DNA of 58,145 nt, taken from Bacteroidales bacterium. GTDB taxonomy: Bacteria > Bacteroidota > Bacteroidia > Bacteroidales > UBA932. A program made the translations under genes and the position numbers. The notes beneath the pieces were generated by a model. That model was not told the DNA's origin. It made no database searches and was given only the letters and a program-made list of their open reading frames with translations. Position 1 is the first letter of the stretch. Each line of letters begins with the position of its first letter. Positions 24,673 through 33,166 of this stretch are shown here, in pieces. Location: assembly GCA_015060335.1 (NCBI GenBank), contig SUYR01000019.1:1-58145 (forward strand). The letters are read 5' to 3'.

Positions 24673-26259
24673 TTATTTATTGCTGTTTACAGTACAGTCC
24701 TTGTCTCCGTACCAGTATGAAGTCGTGTAGTAGTCTGCTGTTCCGAGATTCCATGACAGCATCTCAATGTCATATCTGAATGACTTGGTGAACGGAATCG
24801 CATCAAGATTTCTTGTCCTCATGAAGGAGTTGTAACCGTGGGATGAGGTCTCGTCCGCCCTTGGCGCGCCGCCGAACGGAGTGAGGAAAGGTACTACAGG
24901 TGCCCACGAGCAGTTGAAGTAGTCTTCTGTTCCTGTGCCGAAATGCGATGGGAACGTGTCGTCGTCCACCCATATCTTCTCGTCACCTTCGCCATACCAG
25001 TCTATTGCATAGTTGTAGAGCGAGAGGAGGTCTCCCACATATACTCCGCGTCCCTTGATGGTCATGAAATTCCAGTCGAGATTCTCGTTGGAGTCGTAGT
25101 TGTTGTTCAGAGGAATACCTTTTTCGCTGCGGAACGAGGTGTGGAAATACAAGGAGTTTTCGTCCCACTTGTAAGAGCCGGTGACTGCAGTGATACCGAT
25201 ATTGACTGTCTTTCCGGAGTTGTTGGATATCCTGATGCTTGCGTTTTCTCTATAAGGCATCACGAACCGGCATTTCATATTTCCGTTACCGTCAGAGAAA
25301 AGATACCATCCGTCCACTTTCGGCGCGCCCATTCCTGCTCCCGAAAAGTCTGCGAGCGGAGCCTTGATGCATGTCTTTGAATCAAATGTTCCTTCGATGT
25401 CGAGTGCCCTCATTATGTCTGCATAATCCTCTCTCTCGAATCCGTCCACCTGAATGCCGAGGTGTCTGATGGCCTTGGTGCCTTTCGGAAGATCGAGTGC
25501 AACAGATTCACCGTCCTTTACGCTCTGCCTTACCTCTGAGGTTTTTCCTCCGGTGCAGTCCTGAGGATTGAGAAGGGTCTTGCTTACCTTCTCCATCTTT
25601 GCGGAAAGTTTTCCGGCATCTGCCAATGTGAATGTCTTCACATCTGTTCCCTCTGGCCATGTGCGGTAGTTGATATGATAATATCTCGGTACGAACACGT
25701 TTATATCCGGCTCCTCGAAAGTGATCTTGCAACTTCTGCTGTAAGGGATAGGAAGGAAGAAAGAGTTTCCTCCGACTCCGTCCATCGCGGTCACGTAGTG
25801 GGTGTGGGTGAGTGAAAGTCCCTCAGGCACGTCGAGAGGGAATCTCTTCATGTCATATGCCGGTATGATTATCTGTGGCTCATCTGCCCCATCCAGATAT
25901 ATTCTCATTATACCGTACTTGTCCTTTGTGGTCATCCATATACGTGTAATCGCTCCAGGACCTTTCTCGTCGAACATTACCTTTTCAAGTCTGTTGCCGA
26001 CTGTGTCGAGGCGTTCATATCCGCCTCCGTCGACATTCGCAAACCATCCTTCCTGGTCAGGTGCGATGCTTCGTCTGTCGTAACTGCTGACCTGCTTCTG
26101 TGTATATCCGCTTTCAGGGAACCTTGTCATATTGTCACGGTCGAGCATTTCCTCGAGCAATGTGTCAAGGGTGATCGCGGAGGACTTTCTGGAAATTCCA
26201 TCGTTGCAACATGCTGCAGACATGATGCATGCTGCCATTATGATAAGTACTCTTTTCAT
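24673..26259 (-). CDS. DUF2961 / GH172-family glycoside hydrolase (lipoprotein)
   Basis: This 528-aa protein with lipobox MSAAC belongs to the DUF2961 family, now CAZy GH172. Known members are alpha-D-fructofuranosidases / difructose dianhydride I enzymes and exo-alpha-D-arabinofuranosidases. Visible landmarks are the N-terminal RDNMTRFPE and SSYDRRS, the GPGAITRIW strand, LYNYAIDWYGEGDEKIWVDD, and the GTGTEDYF motif (about residues 441-448) carrying a conserved acidic residue. The gene is wedged between a fructokinase gene (23 bases upstream) and susC (2 bases downstream), so its product is probably fructose, released as alpha-fructofuranosyl units. D-arabinofuranosidase activity is the main alternative. 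Confidence 0.85.
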   Translation of the reverse strand: MKRVLIIMAACIMSAACCNDGISRKSSAITLDTLLEEMLDRDNMTRFPESGYTQKQVSSYDRRSIAPDQEGWFANVDGGGYERLDTVGNRLEKVMFDEKGPGAITRIWMTTKDKYGIMRIYLDGADEPQIIIPAYDMKRFPLDVPEGLSLTHTHYVTAMDGVGGNSFFLPIPYSRSCKITFEEPDINVFVPRYYHINYRTWPEGTDVKTFTLADAGKLSAKMEKVSKTLLNPQDCTGGKTSEVRQSVKDGESVALDLPKGTKAIRHLGIQVDGFEREDYADIMRALDIEGTFDSKTCIKAPLADFSGAGMGAPKVDGWYLFSDGNGNMKCRFVMPYRENASIRISNNSGKTVNIGITAVTGSYKWDENSLYFHTSFRSEKGIPLNNNYDSNENLDWNFMTIKGRGVYVGDLLSLYNYAIDWYGEGDEKIWVDDDTFPSHFGTGTEDYFNCSWAPVVPFLTPFGGAPRADETSSHGYNSFMRTRNLDAIPFTKSFRYDIEMLSWNLGTADYYTTSYWYGDKDCTVNSNK

Positions 26260-26282
26260 GTATAGTTTGTTTTAGTGTAAGA

Positions 26283-27140
26283 TTATCTTCTTGCAGGAGT
26301 CCATGCTCCGGCCTGTGTGCATACGTAGGCGGCTGTTTCGACTGCCCTCCTGTGTGCCTCTGCTATGCCGCTTCCGTTCAGAAGTGCTCCGATGAGCGAA
26401 CCGGAGAATGCGTCTCCAGCTCCTACTGCATCCACAACCTCCACTTTCGGTGTCTTGAGTGTGGATACGCCTTCTTCGTGATATATCGAACTGAATTTGT
26501 CTCCTCCTGTCAGAACGACCATCTTGAGACTCCATCTGTCCATGAAGAAGCGGCATGCCTGGTCAGTGTCAAGATCCCGGATTTCAAAGACACCCTTGAG
26601 AATTTCAAGTTCATCATCGTTGATCTTGAATATGTTTGCCATTTCCAGAGAGGATTCGATCAGTTCCTTCGACCAGAAATGCTGTCTGAGGTTGATGTCA
26701 TAGACTTTGAGCGTGTCTTCCTTCATCGCCTCGACCAATGCCTTTGTGGTTGCGCGGGAAACCTCATGCCTCTGTGCAAGAGTTCCGAAACTTATCGCTC
26801 CGGCCTTTCCTGCAAGTTCCAGAGCCTCCTGTGTGAGAGGAATATGGTCCCATGCCACATTCTCGCAGATCTCGTAATCAGGCTGCCCGTCGACCACGGT
26901 CACATTCACAGTGCCGGTCGGAAAATCCACCTCGCTCACTTGAATCTTTATTCCATGGTTTCTGCTCACTTCGAGGAGTTCTTTTCCGAGTTGGTCCTTG
27001 CCGACTGCACTTACAGCCCAGCCTTCCGCTCCGTTCTGCGAAGCATGATATGCGAAGTTGACAGGTGCTCCACCTGCTTTCCTTCCACTGGGGAGGAGGT
27101 CCCAGAGATATTCTCCCACCCCGATGACAATAGGTTTCAT
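26283..27140 (-). CDS. PfkB-family fructokinase
   Basis: This is a 285-aa sugar kinase of the ribokinase/PfkB family. It has the N-terminal GEYLWDLLPSGRKAGGAPVNFAYHAS block with the sugar-binding Gly-Gly-Ala-Pro-Asn, and a C-terminal VDAVGAGDAFSGSLIGALL motif with catalytic Asp and anion hole. It most resembles fructokinases (ATP + fructose to fructose-6-phosphate), cytoplasmic. It starts 3 bases after the MFS porter stop, and the arrangement porter-kinase-hydrolase-SusCD mirrors the fructan locus of Bacteroides, minus its GH32 enzymes. Confidence 0.88.
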   Translation of the reverse strand: MKPIVIGVGEYLWDLLPSGRKAGGAPVNFAYHASQNGAEGWAVSAVGKDQLGKELLEVSRNHGIKIQVSEVDFPTGTVNVTVVDGQPDYEICENVAWDHIPLTQEALELAGKAGAISFGTLAQRHEVSRATTKALVEAMKEDTLKVYDINLRQHFWSKELIESSLEMANIFKINDDELEILKGVFEIRDLDTDQACRFFMDRWSLKMVVLTGGDKFSSIYHEEGVSTLKTPKVEVVDAVGAGDAFSGSLIGALLNGSGIAEAHRRAVETAAYVCTQAGAWTPARR

Positions 27141-27143
27141 TGT

Positions 27144-28391
27144 TTATCTGAGTTTTAGTTCTTTTTCGATTGCTTCGAGAGACTTGCCTTTTGTCTCAGG
27201 GATGAGGAACCAGATGAACAGGCCTGCTGCAAGACAGAGGGCTGCAAAGATTCCAAATGCTACATTGGTGCCGAGTGTGCTCTCCATCCATGGATAGAAC
27301 TGCACTACGAGAAAGGCACATGCCCAGCTGATGCCGGTAGAGAATGCCATCGCAGTACCGCGGACGCGTGACGGATACATTTCTGATGTCACGACGAACA
27401 TAAGCGGAGAGAGAGAAAGGGCAAAGAATCCGATGTAAGCAAGAATTGCTGCAAGTACGCCAATGCTGCTTGGATCTGCTATCGAATATGCATATGTAAG
27501 GTATGCAAGGGAAACAGTACATCCGAAACAGCCGCATACAAGCAGCGTCTTGCGTCCGAACTTATCTACTAACCATAATGCTATCACTGTAAAGATCAGG
27601 TTCGCCACTCCTATGAACACTGTCTGAAGGAGAGGGTCACTGTCGGCAATGCCGAGTTTGCCGAGTATGCTCGGAGCATAGTTGACTACGACATTGATAC
27701 CTGTTATCTGCTGGAAGAAGGCAAGCATGCTGCCAAGGAATACCACATAGCCCATTCTTCCCTTGAAAAGTTCCTTGAATGCGACCTTTTCCCTCTCGCA
27801 TTTCTGTCCCTTCTGCTCCAGCCATATCGGACTTTCCGGAAGGAACAGCAGGAGTACTATGTCAAGAATGGCGAATGCCAGAGGCAGACCGAGCATCAGA
27901 TGCCAGTTCATTTCGTAGGATGAGAAGAAGAGGTTGGCGCAATATGCCACGAGAATACCGACTACAACGAACAGTTGGTAGAAGGAAACGAAGGTTCCTC
28001 GGAGTTCGGCCGGTGATATTTCCGTAATATAGGTAGGAATCACTGCGGAGAGGACACCGACTCCAAGTCCACCTATGAACCTGTATATCACAAGTGCGGA
28101 AGCGGAGTGTGAAAGGAAGCCGCATCCTCCTGCCGACAGTCCGAGAAGGACGGCGGAAATGATCAGCATCAGTTTCCTTCCATATTTGTCGCTCAGACGT
28201 CCTCCAAGCAGTGCGCCGAAAAGGCAGCCGACCATAAGGGCGCCTGTTACAAAACCCTTTGTCAGTGCATCAAGTGAAAATTCTGCTTCGATGATGTCGA
28301 TTGCGCCGGAAATGCCTCCCATGTTCAGACCGACCACGAGTGCTCCGAATGCTGCAATGAATGCGTAAGTGAACGCGATACTCTTTTTCAT
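27144..28391 (-). CDS. MFS sugar porter, probably for fructose
   Basis: This is a 415-aa inner-membrane transporter of the sugar porter family with 12 predicted helices. Signatures are GGRLSDKYGRK after helix 2, YRFIGGLGVGVLSAVIPTYI, PESPIWL before the central loop, QQITGINVVVNYAP in helix 7, the DKFGRKT repeat and the C-terminal PETKGKSLE. It is the first gene of the minus-strand operon and is followed by fructokinase at 3 bases. Sugar identity is inferred from the kinase. I found no convincing promoter in the 180 bases upstream; the shared pnp terminator lies there. Confidence 0.9.
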   Translation of the reverse strand: MKKSIAFTYAFIAAFGALVVGLNMGGISGAIDIIEAEFSLDALTKGFVTGALMVGCLFGALLGGRLSDKYGRKLMLIISAVLLGLSAGGCGFLSHSASALVIYRFIGGLGVGVLSAVIPTYITEISPAELRGTFVSFYQLFVVVGILVAYCANLFFSSYEMNWHLMLGLPLAFAILDIVLLLFLPESPIWLEQKGQKCEREKVAFKELFKGRMGYVVFLGSMLAFFQQITGINVVVNYAPSILGKLGIADSDPLLQTVFIGVANLIFTVIALWLVDKFGRKTLLVCGCFGCTVSLAYLTYAYSIADPSSIGVLAAILAYIGFFALSLSPLMFVVTSEMYPSRVRGTAMAFSTGISWACAFLVVQFYPWMESTLGTNVAFGIFAALCLAAGLFIWFLIPETKGKSLEAIEKELKLR

Positions 28392-28520
28392 GTCTATCAG
28401 TTTTTAGTGTCAATTGTTCTGTGCTGCAAAACTGATGATTTTGTCCAATCGGGGAAATAAATATCGTTTCAAAATCTTATACTCATGTTACATCGGGTAC
28501 TCCGCTTGTCACACTATACG

Positions 28521-28557
28521 AAAAAGGACAGCCACCGATGATGACTGTCCCTTTTTT
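28521..28557 (-). terminator. Terminator of pnp
   Basis: GGACAG (28526-28531) and CTGTCC (28545-28550) form a stem flanked by A5 on the left and CT6 on the right. On the minus strand it ends in a T run just after pnp. The flanking A run makes it potentially bidirectional. Confidence 0.82.
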
Positions 28558-28573
28558 GATATGTGTTTGTCGA

Positions 28574-30895
28574 TTAGAACATCTCTGGCTCGTTGTTCTG
28601 TTCTGGAGCCTCAGCAGGACGCTCACGACGTGGACCTCTTGGACCTTTGTCATCGCGACGTGGGCCACGGTCACCTCTGCGGTCATCACGACGCGGACCG
28701 TTGCCGTTCTCACGACGTGGACCCTTGTCTCCGCGTGGCTTGCGCTCTGGCTCTACGTAACCCTCAGGCTTCTCGATAAGAGCCTTGCGTGAAAGTCTCA
28801 TCTTACCTGTCTTGGCATCGATCTCAAGGAGTTTTACATCCACTTCGTCGCCTACGTTGAGTACGTCCTCTACCTTCTCGGTCTTGTTCCAGTCGATCTC
28901 AGAGATGTGGAGCAGGCCTTCCTTGCCAGGGAGAATCTCAACGAATGCTCCGAACTCAAGGATAGAAACAACCTTTCCGTGATATACTGTGCCAACTTCA
29001 GGAACTGCAGTGATACCGTTGATCCATGCGATAGCCTTGTCCATAGACTCCTTGTCAAGACCGAAGATATCTACAACACCCTTCTGAACGCCGTCAATCT
29101 GCTCCTCAGTGATAGTGATTGTAGTACCTGTCTCGCGCTGAATCTTCTGGATAGTCTCGCCACCCTTTCCGATGATCGCTCCGATGAACTCACCGTCAAC
29201 GATGAGCTGTACCATGCGTGGAACGAATTCCTTGTACTCTGCACGTGGCTCGCTGATGGTCTTCATCATCTCACCCATGATGTGGAGACGACCCTGACGT
29301 GCCTGCTCGAGTGCCTTTGCGAGAACGTCATATGAGAGTCCGTCCACCTTGATGTCCATCTGGGTAGCTGTGATACCGTCCTTTGTACCTGTTACCTTGA
29401 AGTCCATATCTCCGAGGTGGTCCTCGTCGCCGAGAATGTCGGTAAGGATTGCATATCTTTCGTTAGGATTGTCCTTGTCTGTGATAAGACCCATTGCTAC
29501 ACCTGCTACAGGCTTCTTGATCTTCACACCTGCGTCCATGAGGGCGAGGCAGCCGGCACATACTGTAGCCATTGAAGATGAACCGTTTGACTCGAGGATA
29601 TCTGAAACCACGCGTATTGCGTAAGGATTCTCCGGAGCCATAGGGATCATAGGCTTGAGGGCACGGTATGCGAGGTTTCCGTGTCCGATCTCACGACGGC
29701 CGACACCGCGCTGAGGACGAGCCTCACCTGTTGAGAACGGTGGGAAGTTGTAGTGGAGAACGAACTGGTCAGTCTCCTGAATGAGCACCTCGTCGCGCTC
29801 CTTCATGTCCAGCTTTGTACCGAGTGTTACAGTCGAGAGTGACTGAGTCTCACCACGTGTGAAGATTGCCGATCCATGTGCGCATGGGAGGTAATCAGTC
29901 TCACACCAGATAGGACGTACAGTCGTAGTGTCGCGGCCGTCGAGACGCACACCCTCGTCAAGGATCATGTTTCTCATTGCAGCCTTCTCCACTGCGTGAT
30001 AATATCTTTCAATCATCATTCTCTTCTCTTCCTGCTCCTCTTCCGGAAGTGTAGCGTAGAACTCTTCCTTGAGAGCCTCGAAAGCGTCAGATCTCTCATG
30101 CTTTGCTGATCCGCTCTTTGCGATAGCGTAGCATCTGTCATAGCAGAATTCCTGGATAGCCTTGCGGAGATCCTCGTCGTTCTCCTCGTGGCAGTAAGTC
30201 CTCTTTACAGTCTTGCCTACAGCCTCTGTGAGCTCCATCTGCACCTTGCAGTGTTTCTTGATCTCCTCGTGAGCGAACTTGATGGCCTCGAGCATATCTG
30301 TCTCGCTGACCTCCTTCATCTCACCCTCTACCATCATGATGTTGTCGTATGTAGCCGCAACCATGATGTCGATATCTGCATCAGCCATCTCGCTGAAGTT
30401 AGGATTGATCTTCAGCTCGCCGCCGATTCGTGCGACGCGTACCTCAGAGATAGGACCATCGAACGGAATGTCACTCACTGCAAGCGCTGCTGATGCTGCA
30501 AGACCAGCGAGTGCATCAGGCTGGATGTCCTTCTCAGCTGAGATAAGATTTACATTTACGAATACTTCTGCGTGGAAATCCTCTGGGAAAAGCGGACGAA
30601 GCGCTCTGTCCACAAGACGTGCGATAAGGATTTCATAGTCAGAAGCCTTGCCTTCTCTCTTCATGAATCCGCCTGGGAATCTACCAGCAGATGCATATTT
30701 CTCCTTGTAGTCCACCTGGAGCGGCATGAAGTCAACATCCTCCTTTGCGTCTTTAGCGCATGTAACTGTAGCGAGGAGCATTGTGCCTCCCATCTTGACT
30801 ACAACAGAACCGTCAGCCTGCTTTGCGAGCTTACCGGTCTCGATCTCGATTATCCTGCCGTCGGATAATTCAATTGTCTTTTTTACGATATTCAT
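28574..30895 (-). CDS. pnp: Polyribonucleotide nucleotidyltransferase (PNPase)
   Basis: This is a 773-aa phosphorolytic 3'-5' exoribonuclease. Two RNase PH-like cores are visible: the first from [19 protein letters not shown] with [13 protein letters not shown], the second around [19 protein letters not shown] and [13 protein letters not shown] domain ([16 protein letters not shown]) and an S1 domain ([18 protein letters not shown]) follow. After the S1 domain is an Arg/Gly/Asp/Pro-rich tail of about 60 residues, ending EMF, with repeats of the GPRRDD kind. The tail makes the protein longer than the common 700-710 aa and suggests extra RNA contact. It lies downstream of rpsO, the classical rpsO-pnp pairing, but with a terminator between them. 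A small hairpin (30915-30929) sits just before the start codon. Confidence 0.96.
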   Translation of the reverse strand: MNIVKKTIELSDGRIIEIETGKLAKQADGSVVVKMGGTMLLATVTCAKDAKEDVDFMPLQVDYKEKYASAGRFPGGFMKREGKASDYEILIARLVDRALRPLFPEDFHAEVFVNVNLISAEKDIQPDALAGLAASAALAVSDIPFDGPISEVRVARIGGELKINPNFSEMADADIDIMVAATYDNIMMVEGEMKEVSETDMLEAIKFAHEEIKKHCKVQMELTEAVGKTVKRTYCHEENDEDLRKAIQEFCYDRCYAIAKSGSAKHERSDAFEALKEEFYATLPEEEQEEKRMMIERYYHAVEKAAMRNMILDEGVRLDGRDTTTVRPIWCETDYLPCAHGSAIFTRGETQSLSTVTLGTKLDMKERDEVLIQETDQFVLHYNFPPFSTGEARPQRGVGRREIGHGNLAYRALKPMIPMAPENPYAIRVVSDILESNGSSSMATVCAGCLALMDAGVKIKKPVAGVAMGLITDKDNPNERYAILTDILGDEDHLGDMDFKVTGTKDGITATQMDIKVDGLSYDVLAKALEQARQGRLHIMGEMMKTISEPRAEYKEFVPRMVQLIVDGEFIGAIIGKGGETIQKIQRETGTTITITEEQIDGVQKGVVDIFGLDKESMDKAIAWINGITAVPEVGTVYHGKVVSILEFGAFVEILPGKEGLLHISEIDWNKTEKVEDVLNVGDEVDVKLLEIDAKTGKMRLSRKALIEKPEGYVEPERKPRGDKGPRRENGNGPRRDDRRGDRGPRRDDKGPRGPRRERPAEAPEQNNEPEMF

Positions 30896-31041
30896 TGTTT
30901 CATCTTCAGCCTGCCTCCCCCTATGGGAGTCGATTAATACTCAGTTTCATCGTTGACGGTCTTCATACCAGATCCGTCTTATATAATGTCATTCTTCAGG
31001 CGCCGCAGGCTGTTGTCTGCGCCATCGGACTTATTTGCGCG

Positions 31042-31080
31042 AAAAAAGGGGGCTGGACCACACGTGGCCGCGTCCCCCTT
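31042..31080 (-). terminator. Intrinsic terminator of rpsO
   Basis: On the minus strand GGGGG pairs with CCCCC around an inner palindrome CCACGTGTGG, followed by TTTTTT. It lies 25 bases after the rpsO stop. The remaining 150 bases to pnp hold the pnp leader. Confidence 0.88.
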
Positions 31081-31104
31081 CGTCGGTTCCTACTATATCG
31101 TAGC

Positions 31105-31380
31105 TTATCGACGGAGACCAAGCTCCTTGACGATAGCTCTGTATCTCTCAATATCAATCTCCTTGAGATAATCAAGGACACGACGTCTCTTACCTACAAG
31201 CTTCAAGAGTGAACGACGAGTAACATAGTCGTGCTTGTTGCTCTTGAGGTGCTCGGTAAGGTGAGCGATACGGTAGGAAAATAATGCCACCTGGCTCTCT
31301 GGAGAACCTGTGTCAGTATTAGACTTTCCGTACTTCTCGAAAAGCTCCTGTTTTTTCTCTGGTGCCAAATATTCAGCCAT
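31105..31380 (-). CDS. rpsO: 30S ribosomal protein S15
   Basis: S15 (91 aa) binds the central domain of 16S rRNA and bridges the ribosomal subunits. The family core is intact ([29 protein letters not shown] and [12 protein letters not shown]). The gene has its own promoter at 31441-31470 and a short hairpin at the very start of its mRNA, a possible autoregulatory site. Confidence 0.97.
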   Translation of the reverse strand: MAEYLAPEKKQELFEKYGKSNTDTGSPESQVALFSYRIAHLTEHLKSNKHDYVTRRSLLKLVGKRRRVLDYLKEIDIERYRAIVKELGLRR

Positions 31381-31415
31381 CTTTTGAAAAAATTAGAGGT
31401 TAATAAATCAGTAAT

Positions 31416-31435
31416 GCAAACCACCTGAGGTTTGC
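31416..31435 (-). promoter_or_regulatory. Hairpin at the 5' end of the rpsO mRNA
   Basis: GCAAACC and GGTTTGC form a 7-bp stem with a 6-base loop. The predicted start of transcription (about 31434) places it at the extreme 5' end of the message, about 35 bases before the start codon. It may stabilise the mRNA or act in S15 feedback. Confidence 0.4.
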
Positions 31436-31440
31436 GGGCG

Positions 31441-31470
31441 CAAATATAGTTACATTTTTTGAATTTACAA
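31441..31470 (-). promoter_or_regulatory. Promoter of rpsO
   Basis: On the minus strand there is TTG (31470-31468), a 19-base spacer and TATATTTG (31448-31441), a near-perfect match to the Bacteroidota TTG/TAnnTTTG promoter. Confidence 0.78.
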
Positions 31471-31481
31471 TCAAATCAGGG

Positions 31482-31973
31482 CTATAATTTCTGCAATGTT
31501 TCTTTGGCGCGTTTGAGATATGTCTTCAATGTGTTTTCAGATACACTCAGTTCTTCGGCGGCATCCTTGATCTTCATCCTATGAACATATACCATTGTGA
31601 ATGCTTCCCGACATTTCCCTGTAAGAGACAATATTTTCCTATATGCCTCCTCGACTTTATGAAAACGCTCCATGGCAAGCCTTTCTTCTTCGTGAGTGTC
31701 GCTGTGATTTATTTCTTCGAGATGGAGAATCTTTCCCTGCATAGAGTTCTTGGATGATGAGAGAAAATTGATTGAAGAATTTCTGACGGCCTTGAATATG
31801 TATGAGGAATGTGAGTCTATGCGGGAGAAATTTTCCCATAGCCTTATAAAACATTCCTGAACAATATCTTTCGCAGATTCGAAAGGAACACCAAGCCTTA
31901 CAGAATGTATGACGAGACTGTTGAACAGCTCGTCATAGATTTTTCGGAAAGTATGCTCTTTATCTGACCTCAT
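31482..31973 (-). CDS. ECF-type RNA polymerase sigma factor
   Basis: This is a 163-aa sigma-70 family factor of the FecI/ECF type. Region 2 is seen in AKDIVQECFIRLWENFSRID, and region 4 helix-turn-helix in MKIKDAAEELSVSENTLKTYLKRAKETL. I prefer the ATG at 31973 to the one at 32012 because a -7 box TAAATTTG lies at 32007-32000 and would start transcription near 31993, downstream of the longer start. It is transcribed away from the FecR anti-sigma gene with about 110 bases between. It should drive the SusC/D locus to its right when released by FecR. Confidence 0.9.
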   Translation of the reverse strand: MRSDKEHTFRKIYDELFNSLVIHSVRLGVPFESAKDIVQECFIRLWENFSRIDSHSSYIFKAVRNSSINFLSSSKNSMQGKILHLEEINHSDTHEEERLAMERFHKVEEAYRKILSLTGKCREAFTMVYVHRMKIKDAAEELSVSENTLKTYLKRAKETLQKL

Positions 31974-31999
31974 CGCCCCTGCATCTTGATATGTCAACA

Positions 32000-32007
32000 C
32001 AAATTTA
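32000..32007 (-). promoter_or_regulatory. -7 element of the sigma-factor gene
   Basis: TAAATTTG on the minus strand, about 27 bases before the preferred ATG at 31973. No good -33 TTG is visible. Confidence 0.4.
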
Positions 32008-32082
32008 TACAAATTCCTGTAAAAAAACGGATTTCTCTGTCACCTATTTCAGTAAAAACCTGTCTTAAAGAAAAAACCATAA

Positions 32083-33153
32083 ATGAAAACTAACGACAAC
32101 AGACTTGATTCAGATGCTTTTGAGGACTTGATGCATGAGGTCGGGGTTCTTGATGCTCTTGAGAAGGAACGGGAACAGAACTTTCTTGAGATAATGTCAA
32201 CTATACGCATCAGACGTAGAAAAAGGATATTTTTTTCCATATCCTGTACAGCTGCTGCGGCTGTCACTCTGTTTCTGATCTTGATGTTGCCTGCCGGAAA
32301 GAAAGATATGTCAGAAATCCCGGAGGTACCTACTCTCATTACAGATTCCGGTGAGAGTTTTGTTCTTGAAGACCGTGATTCATATACATTGGATCTCCTG
32401 GCGGTTTCGGATACTCGAGAAGAACCTGCAAAGGTCCGCCCTGAGGACGTACCTGCCGAAAATGAGGCCGCTCAGGAGACTTTCGTAAATGCATCTTCTG
32501 TCCGACGCAGTACGGTAGTGATACCTCAGGGATATACCTACAACATCCTTTTCGATGACGGCACGCAGGCATATCTCAATTCCGGAAGTTATATCGAGTT
32601 CCCTGAGTCGTTTGCAGGAAGAGAGGAAAGACGGGTAAGTCTCAGGGGTGAAGGCTATTTCAAGGTGGCCAAGTCAGACAAGCCTTTCATCGTGACTGCA
32701 TCAGGGGTGGAAATCAAGGTCTATGGTACCGAGTTCAATGTGAATGCGGGTAAGGAGGGCAAAGTGGAGACGATCCTGGTTTCCGGCTGTGTCGGAGTCA
32801 GGGAAAATCCGATGGCGGAGGAAATAGTCATGGAACCCGGAAATATGCTGACCTGTGATATTGTGGAACATAGTACTGACGTCAGGAAGGTTGATCCGTA
32901 TGACTACCTTGCCTGGATGAGAGGAGATTTCACTTACACAGACAGACCTCTTTCAGAACTGATTGAAGAGATTGAAGCATTTTATGGAATAGAAGTCAAC
33001 AGTGATGGAGTTGCTGTAGATATGCCTGTGACCATAAATCTGAGCAGAAAACTCGGACACAGGCAGATTATGGAAATACTGGAACTTGCTTTCGGTATAG
33101 GATTCAAGAAAACAGGAGAAAAAACATATAACTGTATTACGAACTTTAACTAA
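32083..33153 (+). CDS. FecR-family anti-sigma factor
   Basis: This is a 356-aa inner-membrane anti-sigma protein. A cytoplasmic N-terminus of about 48 residues ends in a basic patch (RIRRRKR). One membrane helix follows at about residues 50-69 (FFSISCTAAAAVTLFLILML), then a periplasmic FecR domain with VIPQGYTYNILFDDGTQAYLNSGS and GEGYFKVAKSDKPFIV, and a C-terminal DUF4974-like part (DYLAWMRGDFTYTDRPLSELIEEIEAFYGI split over two blades). It should relay a signal from the STN domain of the SusC 13 bases downstream to the divergent sigma factor. The linker of about 70 residues between helix and FecR domain is acidic and unusually long. Confidence 0.92.
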   Translation: MKTNDNRLDSDAFEDLMHEVGVLDALEKEREQNFLEIMSTIRIRRRKRIFFSISCTAAAAVTLFLILMLPAGKKDMSEIPEVPTLITDSGESFVLEDRDSYTLDLLAVSDTREEPAKVRPEDVPAENEAAQETFVNASSVRRSTVVIPQGYTYNILFDDGTQAYLNSGSYIEFPESFAGREERRVSLRGEGYFKVAKSDKPFIVTASGVEIKVYGTEFNVNAGKEGKVETILVSGCVGVRENPMAEEIVMEPGNMLTCDIVEHSTDVRKVDPYDYLAWMRGDFTYTDRPLSELIEEIEAFYGIEVNSDGVAVDMPVTINLSRKLGHRQIMEILELAFGIGFKKTGEKTYNCITNFN

Positions 33154-33166
33154 ACGGGTTTTGCTT

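Noticed and set aside
28441..28500. Promoter for the minus-strand utilisation operon
   Set aside because: Only imperfect -7-like strings (CAGTTTTG, TAAGATTTTG) are present, without a matching -33 TTG, so I did not annotate one.
31974..32012. Longer start for the ECF sigma factor
   Set aside because: The -7 promoter element lies within this stretch, so the mRNA would start downstream of the longer ATG.
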